This document shows, one piece after another, positions 43,791 through 54,818 of a stretch of DNA of 64,000 bases. Location of the stretch: contig CM069455.1 of NCBI GenBank assembly GCA_035610835.1, positions 45,896,074 to 45,960,073 on the forward strand. The letters are read 5' to 3'. Every line of letters begins with the position of its first letter. The first letter of the stretch is position 1. The notes under the pieces are model-generated. The model was not told the origin of the DNA and searched no databases. It was given only the letters and a program-made list of their open reading frames with translations. This stretch comes from Ophiura sarsii. Taxonomy: Eukaryota > Echinodermata > Ophiuroidea > Amphilepidida > Ophiuridae. The position numbers were made by a program, and so were the translations under genes.

Positions 43791-44280
43791 AGGGACGCAC
43801 CATTTGATTTTCGGGGGTGAATTATTTTTTTTGGCCGCCATAACCCTAACCGCACTGAATCTCACTAAATCTCACTGCCAGAAACTATCTCCAGGCACGT
43901 ACGTGCTGCTGCATTGCCGCGATGACGTCACCTACCGCAGGCATATGTGGCCACGGAGTTTGTGGCCGCATATGACCTAGGGAGTTAGCTCAGTTGGTAG
44001 AGGGACAGACTTGGGTGCGGATGGTCCGGCGATCGAATCCCGGGGGGTGCTGGGTGATTTTTCGGGTAAAAAAAATAGCACTTTTTCCCCCCTCCCCCCG
44101 ATAGGCACAAAAAACTAGCTTTACTGGTTAGGGTTTTAAGGGGTGAATTGGGTGGGGTAGAATTTTTTTAATTTTTTTCAACTCATCAGGGGGTGAATTT
44201 TTTTTTTTGCCCGCACAGAGGGTGAATTTTTTTTCTCCAAAAACTTCCTACCCCCCCTGAAAATCTAATGGTGCGTCCCT
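43791..44280 (+). mobile_element. AGGGACGCACCATTAGATTTTC element, full copy with tRNA-like core
   Basis: agggacgcaccatttgattt plus tcggggg pairs with cctgaaaatctaatggtgcgtccct ending at 44280. The 490-bp interior has gtgaattttttt repeats on both sides, C runs and a tRNA-like core at 43979-44050. TTAA follows on the right (44281-44284) and CTAA overlaps the left end, so the target site is unresolved. A truncated copy is at 12214-12345. A TGACGTCA octamer is at 43923-43930. Confidence 0.75.
43979..44050 (+). repeat. tRNA-like sequence within the AGGGACGCACC element
   Basis: gggagttagctcagttggta gives a textbook A box and D arm, and ggcgatcgaatcccgggg a textbook B box and T arm, spaced as in a tRNA gene. 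The anticodon arm is too irregular and the 3' acceptor strand does not pair with the 5' end. It is best described as a tRNA-derived pol III promoter unit. Confidence 0.65.
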
Positions 44281-44548
44281 TTAAAGCTGAATATGAATAA
44301 TCCCATACCAAGAAAATGCTGACCTGTGATTACTGACATTTACAACAGCCCAGATTTCCTCAAACTCAAAATCTCCCCATTTCACAGGGAAGCCCCCTCC
44401 TACATAATTATTGACAAGATAGCATCTAACCACACACAAAGCCAAGCTAGGGGCAAGATTTGTCTACACTCTCATATATACCCTTTCACTAAAAAGTGTT
44501 TTAATTTGACAAGGACCTTCAAAATTTAGCCAAAAGTATTTAGTAATA

Positions 44549-44742
44549 CTGTAAAGCAACAACATTTCGCTAGCATTTTAAATTTCGCTAATTTCTCTAG
44601 ATTAAAATACCCCAATTAAGATTTTATACATAGGTTAACATAGCAAAATGATTCAAATAAGTGAAATTAAAATGCCACAGAAAAGGTGGTATTTTTGCAA
44701 ATTTACTACATTTTCAGGCCGTGACATTTTAGTGTTTTACAG
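44549..44742. mobile_element. CTGTAAAA/TTTTCGCG-family MITE (copy f)
   Basis: TA then ctgtaaagcaacaacatttcg; the right end acattttagtgttttacag. Interior aatttcgctaattt words match the remnant at 42808. The right flank TG is probably a mutated TA. Confidence 0.7.
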
Positions 44743-44744
44743 TG

Positions 44745-45815
44745 ACTGAATTTATTAATGCATAGAATGTAGCATAAAAATCAGAAATTGTATTAAACCC
44801 CTGTCAAAATAGCCCCTTTTGAACCCCAAAACAGCAATGCTGACGACTGCTACGATTGACTCCTGTGGGCAGTCACCCCCTGTTCAGTTACTTATCCTTT
44901 AGCCAGGATGCATTGGTTGCCATGGTAACCACTGCAAATTCAAACCGGTAATGTACGAGGAGATTTTCAATGGATTTGTGATGTAGATTACTGTACAAGA
45001 CTTCAGTGATCAGTTTCACCATGAATGGAACATCCTTCCATCTCAGCCAAGAAACTGTATAATCCAATATTTTCACTTACAGATAGATATTTCTGCACTT
45101 TTTAATATCACTCGCACTTTAAGGCCAGGGGTGTGTGTGCTATAATTCACAGTTGCTGCTATTCATTATATTTAGAAGTAATGAGAATTGTCTACACTTT
45201 CACACATATTTGTGGGACATTAATTTCACATGTTCTTATCATTCTGCAAAATATGCGACCACAAAACCATACCAAAATATCATCTCTTACAGTTAGCAAA
45301 ACGCTAATAAAGAGAAGAGGCACAATTTTTTTTCTATTGTACAGAAAATTACCCTCCAAAATCATCCTATGGGGTAGTTGCAGGTTATGTGGCTCACATT
45401 TAGCAAATTGTCTTCACATGAATGCATTTGCTATATCACTGTTCATACAAAACCCAATTTTTGACAATTTCAGGGTGCCACTAAACACCAAAAAGAGGCA
45501 TGATACATCCAAATGTGTTACCGTCTACCTAAGTTGCTGAAGTTGAGCAAAAGGTCAGTGCGGGGCGACTTAAGCTTTGCTCCCTGAGCCAGTTTTTGCT
45601 TTGTCCCTGTGGAAATATATTTATTGCAAATTCGCTCCGCTCCGCAAATGGACAAGTTCAATAAATTAATACATTCGAGTTTTTTAAAGATGAGAGCTTA
45701 CGAAAGCTTGAAATTTAAATTTGATCTTACGCACCACCTTACCACCCCCACAATAAGCCTGCCTTCCCTGTTTATGCAGTGTAAAAACACAAGAACAACC
45801 AACCAACAATCATCA
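44745..45815. other. AT-rich unique stretch, no confirmed gene
   Basis: It includes a 135-codon plus-strand ORF at 45133-45540 without known motifs, splice context or composition change. At 45053-45085 ctgtataatccaatattttcac may be a remnant of the CTGTAAAA family. Confidence 0.35.
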
Positions 45816-45819
45816 TGTA

Positions 45820-46430
45820 CAGGGTGAGTCAAAAAAGAGTTAACCCTAATTGGAAAAAATAAAATAAAATCTGGAACCATCTGGAAAAAATCACGTTATA
45901 TGATGATACCGTTAAGTAAATATGACTATTTCTGTACAGGAGCTGTTTTTTTTACCAAAAACATGGTTTTCAAGCTTAACGAGCTTAATAATGTTTACTA
46001 GGATTATGATGTAAAGCATTACAAATCTTGTTTATTAAAAGAATTAAGTAAACAATAGACCTGTTCAAAATTGTCTCCTAATAGATTAAAACATGAAATA
46101 TGGAATAATATGACAAAATTACCACACTTTAATCATTTCATAACAAAGGAATTGATCCTTTCGCTGTCGGTATTGTAATTTTTTATTGGTCATGGTCGTA
46201 TCTTATGAAATATATTGGTCAAGATCTGGAAGCGTGTTCGGACGTTAAATTGGTCACTTTTATTCAAAACAGCGTAAAATAAGTTTCCCTCAACCAATCT
46301 AAACCAGATAAAATTCATATTAAAGCTAATTGATTTATCTTTATACCGTAGTAAATTGTTTTGAAAACAAACAAATACTTTTTTCTAAAAAAATCTCTGA
46401 AGTTGAGCAAACTTTTTTTGACTCACCCTG
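45820..46430. mobile_element. Tc1/mariner-type MITE (CAGGGTGAGTCAAAAAA), TA target
   Basis: cagggtgagtcaaaaaagag and its counterpart ctttttttgactcaccctg bound 611 bp. TA flanks both ends (45818-45819, 46431-46432). The interior is AT-rich with no transposase. Only ~18 bp of the termini pair well, unlike the foldback MITEs. Confidence 0.8.
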
Positions 46431-46772
46431 TATTGAAGTAGGAAGTAACTTAATAAGACGGAGCAAAATTACCTGGAAAAACCATATTCTTTTATTCTAT
46501 CTAATGTACAAAATGACAAAAGTCCTAGATGACTTCCTTTATGACTTATTCAACAGGGAATGAAATAAATGATGGAAAGGGAGATTACAAAACAAGATTT
46601 CGCTTTTGTCTAGGTTCACACAACCTTTTCCCTTTTGATGCTCACAAAAACTTCTATCGCCCAGGTAGCAAATGCCAGATTTAAATTTATATCTGCTTCA
46701 AAATCGCACCTTTTCCAGCTGGCACTACAGATCTTGAGCACTACAGGTTCTATTTTGCTGGGTTAAAGTTAA

Positions 46773-46903
46773 CCCTTTGAGAACTACCTGCTGATTGGTC
46801 AGAAAAATGGATATATTGTTTGTTGCACCAATCAGAGACATTGTTAGAATTATTGTATCCCTGGTAAAGGTCGGAGTGAAATATTTTAGAAGCAGTATTT
46901 TGA
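46773..46903 (+). mobile_element. CCCCCTGAGAACTAC-family MITE (copy 2, truncated)
   Basis: TTAA at 46769-46772 is followed by ccctttgagaactacctgct and family interior (ttgcaccaatcagagacatt, gtatccctggtaaaggtcgg). The right third is missing. Confidence 0.65.
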
Positions 46904-47142
46904 TAAGCAACCATGCCCACGATTTGGTATTATTATTTATATGGGCCTTTCAAATGGTACAATAAAAGTGCGTATTGAATATTGTGCACCAAGTTCCCTG
47001 ATGTGCGTCCAATATTCAAAAAATATTGCCGTCCAATTTTTTGTTTGCGGCGCAGAAGATTTGCGCGTGAGTATGTATGCGCAGACAAGGTCAGTTCGGG
47101 CTAACTTATTTTATTTTTTTAGAAAACAGTCTTGTTATATAA

Positions 47143-47163
47143 ATAATAATAATAATAATAATA
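47143..47163. repeat. (AAT)n microsatellite
   Basis: Seven consecutive aat triplets directly after tatata. No adjacent LINE motif was recognised. Confidence 0.85.
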
Positions 47164-47178
47164 TTAAATGTCTTATTT

Positions 47179-47287
47179 TCGGGTGATACAAGAATATATT
47201 GCACTCGCTATATAAATAATTTATTGCACTTGTCGCTGACTCGTACAATATTTTTATAGCTTGTGCAATATATTCTTGTATCACCCG
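47179..47287. repeat. Hairpin with 25-bp arms
   Basis: cgggtgatacaagaatatat plus tgca at 47179-47203 is exactly complementary to tgca plus atatattcttgtatcacccg at 47263-47287. The interior contains more short complementary words (tatataaataatttattgca). Perfect arms in AT-rich DNA suggest a recent origin. Confidence 0.8.
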
Positions 47288-47289
47288 CA

Positions 47290-48515
47290 GAGCCATCCAA
47301 TATTAGATAATTGTTTACTGTAACTAACCATTCATTCTGGGGGGGGGTGAAATTTAATCCCATATAAGGACAGGACAACTAACACTACTCCTATCTTCCT
47401 AAGCGTTTCACAAGAAATACTTCCTGTATTGGCATTGCATCATCTAAAGTACCTGTCATAGGAACAACTTCCTGTCTCATAGTTGACTCACATCAACAAG
47501 ATCCGGGAACAGCCTGGGTTTACTAGCAAACATTACCACGGAAACCGTAAATGCTAAGCTATATCCTTCCTATTACTAGCGGAAGAAAAATAATAACTCC
47601 TCCATGTCAAGACATGTCTCGTCCATTTAATCAGACATATCATCAAAAATGTACGCAATTGTTCCCCTGCCAAAGTGATGTGCGACAAACCAGTATAAAC
47701 AACCACAAAAAGGCGGGCTAAATTTAGTAACATAACAAGACAGACTTCCCAGCCTCCCACCGCTGCCACCATTGTGAATCCCACGGCTGACACCAATGGG
47801 GGAAAGCCAATGCTATCTCCACACTGGAAACAAGCGCTGTTCCTCCTGCTGCTGCTGCCTCATGGCTTGATGCGATCATCACCGTCATCATCCGCGGGAC
47901 ACGCATTCATTCACTACTAGTGGCGATATTACTCTGGTATTACAAATATTTCATCTATTCCCATTCACAAATTACCAAGAGATCCTAAAGACATCCTCAT
48001 CAACCTATAATGCCACCAACATAGTTTACCACCGTCAGAGTCTGTTTCCTGCGCTGGGATGACAGATAAAACCTGCCTTAGCTAGTTAGTGATCGTCCCC
48101 AAGAAATACATCAGATCGTGCTATGGCGGGTCTATATGGTGAACTAATCTGTTTAACAGCGAGACTAGACAATCGTATTTCCAGATCAATGGTTATTACA
48201 TCTGCATACACCAAGACTTTACATCAGAATATAGAGTTTTTGAGCAATTAATCATAATATATACCAATTGACCTGATTTCCCCGTAAGATTTTAGTATAA
48301 ACGAGACCCATGCTGACAGATATTTTGCCATGAAAGCTACCTCTGAAGCGCTACAAATTCCTGTATACCTACTTAGTAGTGAGAGTAAAAAACATCCCCT
48401 GTCCATTTCTTGATCGTAAATTTAACTCACAAAAGAGATAAGTACATCAGCACTACAGAAGTGTATGATCAACCATCTTTGAATTGTGCTACAACTTCCC
48501 ACCTTCCTAGAACCT
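47290..48515. other. Unique stretch, no confirmed gene
   Basis: Opposing small ORFs around 47554-47906 carry no recognised domain, although 47720-47900 is less AT-rich and has a gctgctgctgc run. No repeat family was recognised. Confidence 0.35.
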
Positions 48516-48516
48516 A

Positions 48517-48756
48517 ACACTTTCTACGCGGAAGTCATCTTTAGACGACAGTTTCAGAATTTCAAAAACAGTTTTCAAAGATGTCAAAATTAATGCATCT
48601 CATCACCATATTTAGAATCACCATGAGAAACTAATTAAAATAAGTACAAACATGCCTAGTATTGGTTCAGGAATTCTTGAGATAAGACTTTGAAAGTTGG
48701 GAAAGGTTTCTGAAAATCTGTTTCGTATGGTAAAACTAATAGTCGCGTTGAAAGTG
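48517..48756 (-). mobile_element. CACTTTCCACGCGGC-family MITE (copy 5)
   Basis: It starts cactttctacgcggaagtca and ends aatagtcgcgttgaaagtg. The interior contains agtacaaacatgcctagtat as in copy 1. The left flank is CTAA (mutated TTAA) and the right flank is TTAA 48757-48760, which is also the left flank of the next element. Confidence 0.75.
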
Positions 48757-48760
48757 TTAA

Positions 48761-49133
48761 AGGTATATTATGTGATCTTTCCAGGGAACGCCCTCAACAT
48801 CGAAAAAAAAATAGAAAGCAGATTTTCTTGCAGATTTACATTTCTGATCATAAATCATGCATACATTCCAAGTTACAGGGCGATACGATTCTTAATTACT
48901 TCAAAATCATGGTTTTAGAGTGAAAATAAACTGTCGGAATCCCGACAGTTTATATTTTTCACTCTAAATTCACTCTAAAACCATGATTTTGAGGTAATTA
49001 GGAATCGTATCGCTCTGTAACTTGGAATGTATGTATGATTTATGATCGGAAATGTAAATCTGCAAGAAAATCTACTTTCAAAAAAAAATCATGAATAGAG
49101 GGCACTCTCTGGAAAAGATCACATAATATGCCT
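48761..49133. mobile_element. TTAA-flanked 373-bp palindromic MITE (copy 2)
   Basis: TTAA at 48757-48760 and 49134-49137. Ends aggtatattatgtgatcttt and agatcacataatatgcct. The arms are almost complementary to a short centre (aaactgtcggaatcccgacagttt). Length equals copy 1 at 28580-28952. It abuts copy 5 of the other TTAA family. Confidence 0.88.
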
Positions 49134-49277
49134 TTAACCATATTATCACACTACTGAATCAGTAAATATAGAATAAATTGCTCTAAATTAAACACTTCCC
49201 ATTGCAGCTTTCCAAGACAGAACGAGGCCAAAAAAAGAGAAAAGATTAAGACTACGTTATAAATATATTCCTATTAA

Positions 49278-49484
49278 CCCCCTGAGAACTACTGGCCGAT
49301 TGGTTAAAAAGATGGATACATCATTTATTGCACCAATGAGAGACATTGTTACAATAATTGTATCCCTGATAAAGATGGGAGTGAAATATTTCACAAGCTG
49401 TATTTTAATTGGCTATTCAAATGAGTATATATTGCAATAAACCAATCAGAACCACTGTAAGATAGGCCGGTAGTGCCCAGGGGG
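49278..49484 (+). mobile_element. CCCCCTGAGAACTAC-family MITE (copy 3, full)
   Basis: TTAA at 49274-49277 and 49485-49488 flanks 207 bp. Left ccccctgagaactactggcc and right ggccggtagtgcccaggggg are inverted. Inside, attggttaaaaagatgga and attggctattcaaatgag carry recurrent ATTGG words. Confidence 0.85.
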
Positions 49485-49593
49485 TTAAGCCTCTGTATAA
49501 AGCACTGTCGATCGATTTGGAATTTGATGAAAATTAAACACTACCTCGGGCAGTTTTTCATGAGAGATGGAGGAAATAGACAGAGACCTATTA

Positions 49594-50013
49594 GGCCAAA
49601 CAAAATAAAAGGTTCGTCTCAAAGCTTGCGCGCGCATTGGTTTTGAAATGCCAAAATACCGCGTCTGAAATGCAGAAAATTGTCAAATCAATTTTTTTTT
49701 TCCCTACAAATTTTTATTTCGAGTTTTTATTAAAAATATCGGCAGATTTTCCTTTTCTCAAACTTTTACATGACTCAGGTCTTCAAAAAACGCTGCTCAA
49801 TTGTTCTTATACACAACTACATCACAATATTCATTTCAAATAGAAAAAACAAATATCAGAAAGTGTCAACGGTTGCAAATAGTAAGAGTAAAAATTGCCA
49901 CACAAATAAAAAAATGTAAAAAATAAAAAAAAAAGGAAGACAAAAAACAGCGCGCGTCGCCCGATTTTGAAGCCTTCGCAAGCTTTGAGACAAACTTTTA
50001 TTTTTGTTTGGCC
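49594..50013 (+). mobile_element. PIF/Harbinger-like MITE, GGCCAAA family (copy 3, variant)
   Basis: ggccaaacaaaataaaagg plus tcgtctcaaagcttgcg pairs with cgcaagctttgagacaaac plus tttatttttgtttggcc. TTA flanks both ends (49591-49593, 50014-50016). It is longer (420 bp) and diverged from copies at 41959 and 56132 but keeps the tctcaaagct core and gcgcgcg words. Confidence 0.8.
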
Positions 50014-50315
50014 TTACGCTATAGATATTCCATTTGAATAACGCAAGCTTAACCATCACAACGTCTTCTCAACAAATATTCAATACTGAATCAGAAAAAA
50101 AGGTTTTTACTCAAATCGACGCTTACATTTGTATGTTCGAAGTGATATGTTTGTGAGACACCCTTCATCTATCCTATAAATAACATCCTCTTCTATATCA
50201 TACAAAAAACAAAAAAAATCCAATACTGAATCATGAAGAAGAAAAATATTTGCACAGAATTAAACACAACCCTCAAGCCAGAGAAGAAAAATAGAAAGAA
50301 TCCTATATCTATAAA

Positions 50316-50832
50316 TATGTGATTCAGCACATCAAAAGGGGGACTTTGCGGCTGTGTGTGTGTTTCAAGGGGATAGATGAAAACAGACGACAAATAATAA
50401 GAATTTAGGAATCATTTTCACTTGTAAAATCTGAATGCCTCCATCAATTTTGATAAATTTGGTGCCATTTTAGAAAATGCTCTGAGAGCACATATGTGAC
50501 CAGTCCCGTCAAAAAGGACATAATGTCGGCAAATCTAGTTTTGAGATAGAGGCCAGTATATTTGGTGAAATATAAAGAAAATAATAGAACATTTTTGGCT
50601 TCTTAAAATCATATCTCTTGATTACAAAGTCCGTTTACCTTCAACATGGTATCATTTCAAAGCTTAAATTGTGCTCTTTCAAGTGATACCAGTAACTCAG
50701 ATTTGACTCGGGCCACCAACATGTCCATTTTGACATGACGGGTCACATATAATATATATACTTAAAATTGACTTCACCTGCAAAGTCCCCCACCCCCACC
50801 CCACCCCCTCTTTTGATGTGCTGCATCACATA
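50316..50832. mobile_element. Outer inverted repeat enclosing another MITE
   Basis: atgtgattcagcacatcaaa plus agggggactttgc at 50316-50349 pairs with gcaaagtccccc and cttttgatgtgctgcatcacat at 50779-50832. C-rich sequence has expanded in the right arm. The TGTGACC element at 50495-50747 lies inside, so it probably inserted later. Confidence 0.65.
50495..50747. mobile_element. TGTGACC..GTCCCGTCAAAA MITE, TA target, nested
   Basis: tgtgaccagtcccgtcaaaa and its counterpart ttttgacatgacgggtcaca, flanked by TA (50493-50494, 50748-50749), bound 253 bp. The fragment gtgacccgtcaggccgtcac at about 6045-6090 may be a relic of the same family. Confidence 0.75.
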
Positions 50833-50834
50833 CT

Positions 50835-51305
50835 CCTACTTGAATAATGCAAAATATGAATTCCAGAATCCGACAATTTTGATTATTTTTTTGTTGCTCA
50901 AAATAAAACACTTCCTGAAAACAATTGTTCATGATTGCTGCTGGGATTCAGTGAGGTAAATCCAACAGCCAATAATACCATAATATAACCTCATCTTTAG
51001 CTAAGATTAGACTAGTGTCCAGCCCTATTACGGATTAAAAGCTGTATAATCCTTTATTCCCTCAATAGAGGATTTGGTGCTAGGTTAGTTTCGTGCTGTC
51101 TTACACCAAGGATAAACTAATACACAGGCACTGATGTAGCAATGCGCTTTCAAATTCAAATTAAAAGCTTCCCATACCACAGCAGACTTGAGACAACAAA
51201 AATCTTTTCAAAAAGTTATGAATATATTTTCCTAACATCTCATCTGGTGGGTTATCCCCACAGCCATCCATCGCATCCTCCAGCTCATCTTACACATGCT
51301 AACTT
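50835..51305. other. Unique stretch, no recognisable gene
   Basis: No repeat family or exon was recognised. Confidence 0.4.
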
Positions 51306-51307
51306 TA

Positions 51308-51524
51308 TTTAAGTGGAAATATTTGCGCTACATTTATTTGTTGCCCTTTTTCGCTCTTTTAAACCAGCTACCGCAAAAATAATAACACACATATTTTGTT
51401 TGAGTATAGGTCTGTATGATAAAACTACACATCACGAATTTAAAAAACACGCAAAACAGTTCAGTAAAGCGCAAAAAATTAATTGCGCGAAAAATTAATC
51501 GCGCAAAAATTGTCACTTTTACAG
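51308..51524. mobile_element. CTGTAAAA/TTTTCGCG-family MITE (copy g)
   Basis: The right end gcgcaaaaattgtcactttt plus acag is followed by TA (51525-51526). The left end taagtggaaatatttgcgct lacks the outermost bases. Several gcgcgaaaa/gcgcaaaa words lie inside. Confidence 0.6.
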
Positions 51525-51690
51525 TATCTCCAGCTGTAGCAGGAATGTCATCCGAGAAGTGACCTCCGACCCCAGCCAACCTGAATGCGCTGGGGCAAAT
51601 TAAATCATAGGGCTATGGTAATAGGCCGCTGACGTACATGCACAGTTCGGTCCTGGCAAGGGCTCACTGTGTGCGAGTTTGTGTTTCTTA

Positions 51691-52120
51691 CAGTGTTGCC
51701 AGTCGTATTATTTAAAATCTAAAAATAGGGCTACTTTTGAGGCGTATTAGTAGAAATTAAAACCCTGACAAATTGGGCTGATTTAGGGAGACAAAATGTA
51801 AATTGGGCTGCTTTTGACCTTGCACTTCCACATTATTTTATCCCAAAATGTCTTGTTTTATTAAGAATTGTGTTACTTTTCAGCCCAGATTCAGCTACTT
51901 TTTATCTTGAATCGGGCAAAATGTGATCACAAATTCTGTATTTTATACTATAAATTAGCATGAATTTAATATAGGAGTAACTTTCATCGTGAGTTTATAC
52001 TAACTTAAATCCTTACCTGATATCATAAATTGGGCTATTTCGAATTAGGCCCTATTACTTAATAGGTTAATATAACAATCACAAATTGGGCTATAATATG
52101 AGCCTTTTCAGGCAACACTG
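51691..52120. mobile_element. CAGTGTTGCC element with GGGCTAC-rich interior
   Basis: cagtgttgccag at 51691 pairs with caggcaacactg ending at 52120. Inside, aaattgggctgcttttgac, aatagggctacttttgag and attgggctatttcgaatt repeat many times. Remnants of the same interior occur at five or more other places in the window. The target site is unclear. Confidence 0.65.
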
Positions 52121-52357
52121 GACCCCAACAATACAAGAAACGAGGGAACCAAGCAGAGTTAAGATCCTCTCTCCCTGTGTGTAGACCAACTCATCACAAA
52201 CAACAAACACAGCCAGTGCACATTCACAATCATGCGATTCTTACTTAACGGCAGATTATTTTTAGAACTAATTTGCGTCCCAATTTGTGAATGGAATTTT
52301 ATTTCGTCAACGGATGTGGAGAAAATGAATCCTAAATAATCGATAGCGCACACATTT

Positions 52358-52616
52358 CAGCCCTTTTATGGCAAAAGGATGTATCTTATATGTGCTTTCC
52401 TAATGAAATACTTCCTTTTAACATGGATTGTGTTAACTTGGTTCAATAATCCTCACTTAGGAAAAGGTTGCAACTTGTAAAGACAATAAAAGTAATATAC
52501 TGCCTTTTACCACTACATGAATTTTGAAGAAAAAAAACCAACTTTGATCATGTTAAAAGGAAGTATATTGTTAGGAAACTACATATAAGATACATTCTTT
52601 TGCCATAAAAGGGCTG
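52358..52616. mobile_element. MITE with ~68-bp TIRs (CAGCCCTTTTATGGCAAAAG)
   Basis: cagcccttttatggcaaaag, gatgtatcttatatgt, tttcctaa and acttccttttaacatg at 52358-52425 pair with catgttaaaaggaagt, ttaggaaa, acatataagatacatt and cttttgccataaaagggctg at 52547-52616. The ~120 bp centre is unique. No target duplication could be fixed. Confidence 0.75.
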
Positions 52617-52619
52617 ATT

Positions 52620-54190
52620 GTGGCTGGGTAGGTATGAGACTGTTTGTGGAGATTGCCTACACTGATAGACAAATTCAATGCAATTAAAGTGAGGAAAATG
52701 CCAAAATTATATAACGAAAAAATACGCAAAACATGGCGCGAGTGGGCGGGCTAATTATATGCGGATGAAAATCTGAAGAATTCCCAAGTCGAGTAGTCGA
52801 CTCTTTGGCTCGCTTAGATAGGGGCGGGACTGCCATACATGCAACTCAGGTTATATTCCATGCACATGCTGAAAAAGTAGGCAATAGGGAAAGCTCCTTG
52901 CCGGGAAATTTGAGCATTTGGAGGGAAAATTTGGCATTTGGAGGGAAATGTTACTCTTTCATTAATAAATGCATTCCATTTTGGAGGGAAATTTGGAATC
53001 GCTTGCCGGGAAAAAACCATTTTTTCAGGCCATGATTCCATGCCCCAGGTTTTCCCACCTCTCTTTTGACCAGTTTTTCTCCCCTGATAAGAGTTAAACT
53101 TGGTCAAACCCCCAAAGTTCATATATAAACTGGGTTACAGATCCTATGAGCACCCAAACCGGCGTTAATCCGAGTTTACCAGATGACAAGGTCAGTGAAC
53201 CAATTTACTTCATCAGTCACATGAATAATCAATACCCCCCAAAGTTTACTTATAAACATGGCTTCAGATCTTTTATCTTGACAGACACAGATTTAGATCT
53301 GGAAAAAATGTGCAATTTAAAAGGGGCACCGAGATATACGTATGGGAGTGCGCCCTCAATTTTCCTGGAAATCTATGTTTTTTTGCACCGTAATACTTTG
53401 GCATAATACTAACTATATACCATCTGAAACCATTTACCTTAATTCGTTGTGTATCGTGTACAATTTCACGATTTGGTCATTTCGATGTAGATTGCATCGA
53501 AATTATGAGCACCACTTGCCACATAAATTTCTTCAATTAAGATGTCTACTTAGGCGCTATCATTCAACCCATAAATCATAACACTTCTATTGAAACAAAA
53601 ACAAAATTCCAAAATTTGTTTTTCTCGACAATCTCTGAATGCACATTTAATAAGCCCCATATGTAAGCAAGTTTGGCATTTATCTGGGCATTTTAGTTCC
53701 GAAAATAACGAAATACATAACAAGTTGGAGAGAAATTCTCTATTTTCTAAGGGAAATCATGCATTTTTTCAGAACCCTGAGAACTAGTTCTACCATAGGA
53801 CAACCTATCTGACCCTAGGAACTGCTCCCAATCCGAGAACCAATATCACCCGAGAACCGCTACTATTTTAGCGCAGCTAGGATGGCCGACTCAGTGTTTC
53901 TATATTCAATCGTAGTAATTTCCCTGAATAGGCTGTGGCGACAGAGTTCAAATTAAGACAAAAATATCAAATTTTCCAGCGGATAACCATGTTATGAAAT
54001 CAAGTTATATCCGCCAGTGTTTTTGGTTGTTTGCCAAAGTAACTACAGAACAAATATTTAAAAAGTATGTCCATCCAAACAGATAACCCGGATTGCAATT
54101 TACGTTATCAGCCAGCATTTTTGGCCTTCGGGAAGCCTGGATCACCACTTAATTTGAACACTGGCTGTGGCCCTACGAGGAGGGTTACCT
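52620..54190. other. Unique DNA with GGAGGGAAA repeats, no confirmed gene
   Basis: At 52915-53015 tttggagggaaa recurs four times with gccgggaaa words. The plus-strand ORF 53146-53406 (86 codons) looks mildly protein-like but has no known domain and no clear splice sites. Nothing else was recognised. Confidence 0.35.
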
Positions 54191-54204
54191 GAGAACCATA
54201 AACT

Positions 54205-54563
54205 AAGGCTGTGACTTATACCCGGGAATCCGGGTACCCGCCCGCTATTCCGGGTACCCGGGTACCAAATTGGGTACCCGAATACCCGAAATGTAAAAAA
54301 AAAAAAAAAAGTTTTTTACAATTTTTTTTCCCCCATTTTTTTTTAATAGTACAAATGTGTCCCCAAATGACCTCTTTGACCCTACCATGTGTCATTTTGG
54401 GGGACAAATTTGTACTTATAACAAAAAAAAATCTAAAAAAAATTAAATTTTTTTTATTTTTTTATTTTTTATTTCTATAGTTTCTATTTTCGGGTACCCG
54501 GGTACCCGCCCGAAAAACGGGTCGGGTACCCGGGTACGAAACTACCCGTGCATTCACAGCCTT
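54205..54563. mobile_element. AAGGCTGTGA element with GGGTACCC arrays and 10-bp target duplication
   Basis: aaggctgtga and tcacagcctt form the ends of a 359-bp element. ACCATAAACT flanks it at 54195-54204 and 54564-54573. Near both ends are stacked gggtacccgggtaccc-type self-complementary words, with A/T homopolymers in the middle. A 10-bp duplication would fit a Mutator-like element; the family is otherwise unknown to me. Confidence 0.75.
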
Positions 54564-54818
54564 ACCATAAACTAATTAAACAGTATAACTACTTCATTTT
54601 TCTTCACTAATCAGTACACCTTGATTGAAACCTCAATGGTGAGGTGAGGGCGTGTGGACATGTCCATTGCTAATTGACCGACACTGTGGTCAGTAGTCGG
54701 CATGCATAGCCAATGACTGACCAGCGAGCGCCACCCAGCCAGCCATGTCCGTTGATTGTCCGCTGTCAGCAAGTCACGACATGTATAGTAGAATACATAA
54801 GAATAGATAGATAGGAAG

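Noticed and set aside
43979..44050. Functional tRNA gene
   Set aside because: A and B boxes are good, but the acceptor stem does not pair and the anticodon arm is irregular.
45133..45540. 135-codon plus-strand ORF
   Set aside because: It is the longest ORF outside tandem repeats, but composition matches the AT-rich background, no domain is recognised, and there is no plausible splice or promoter context.
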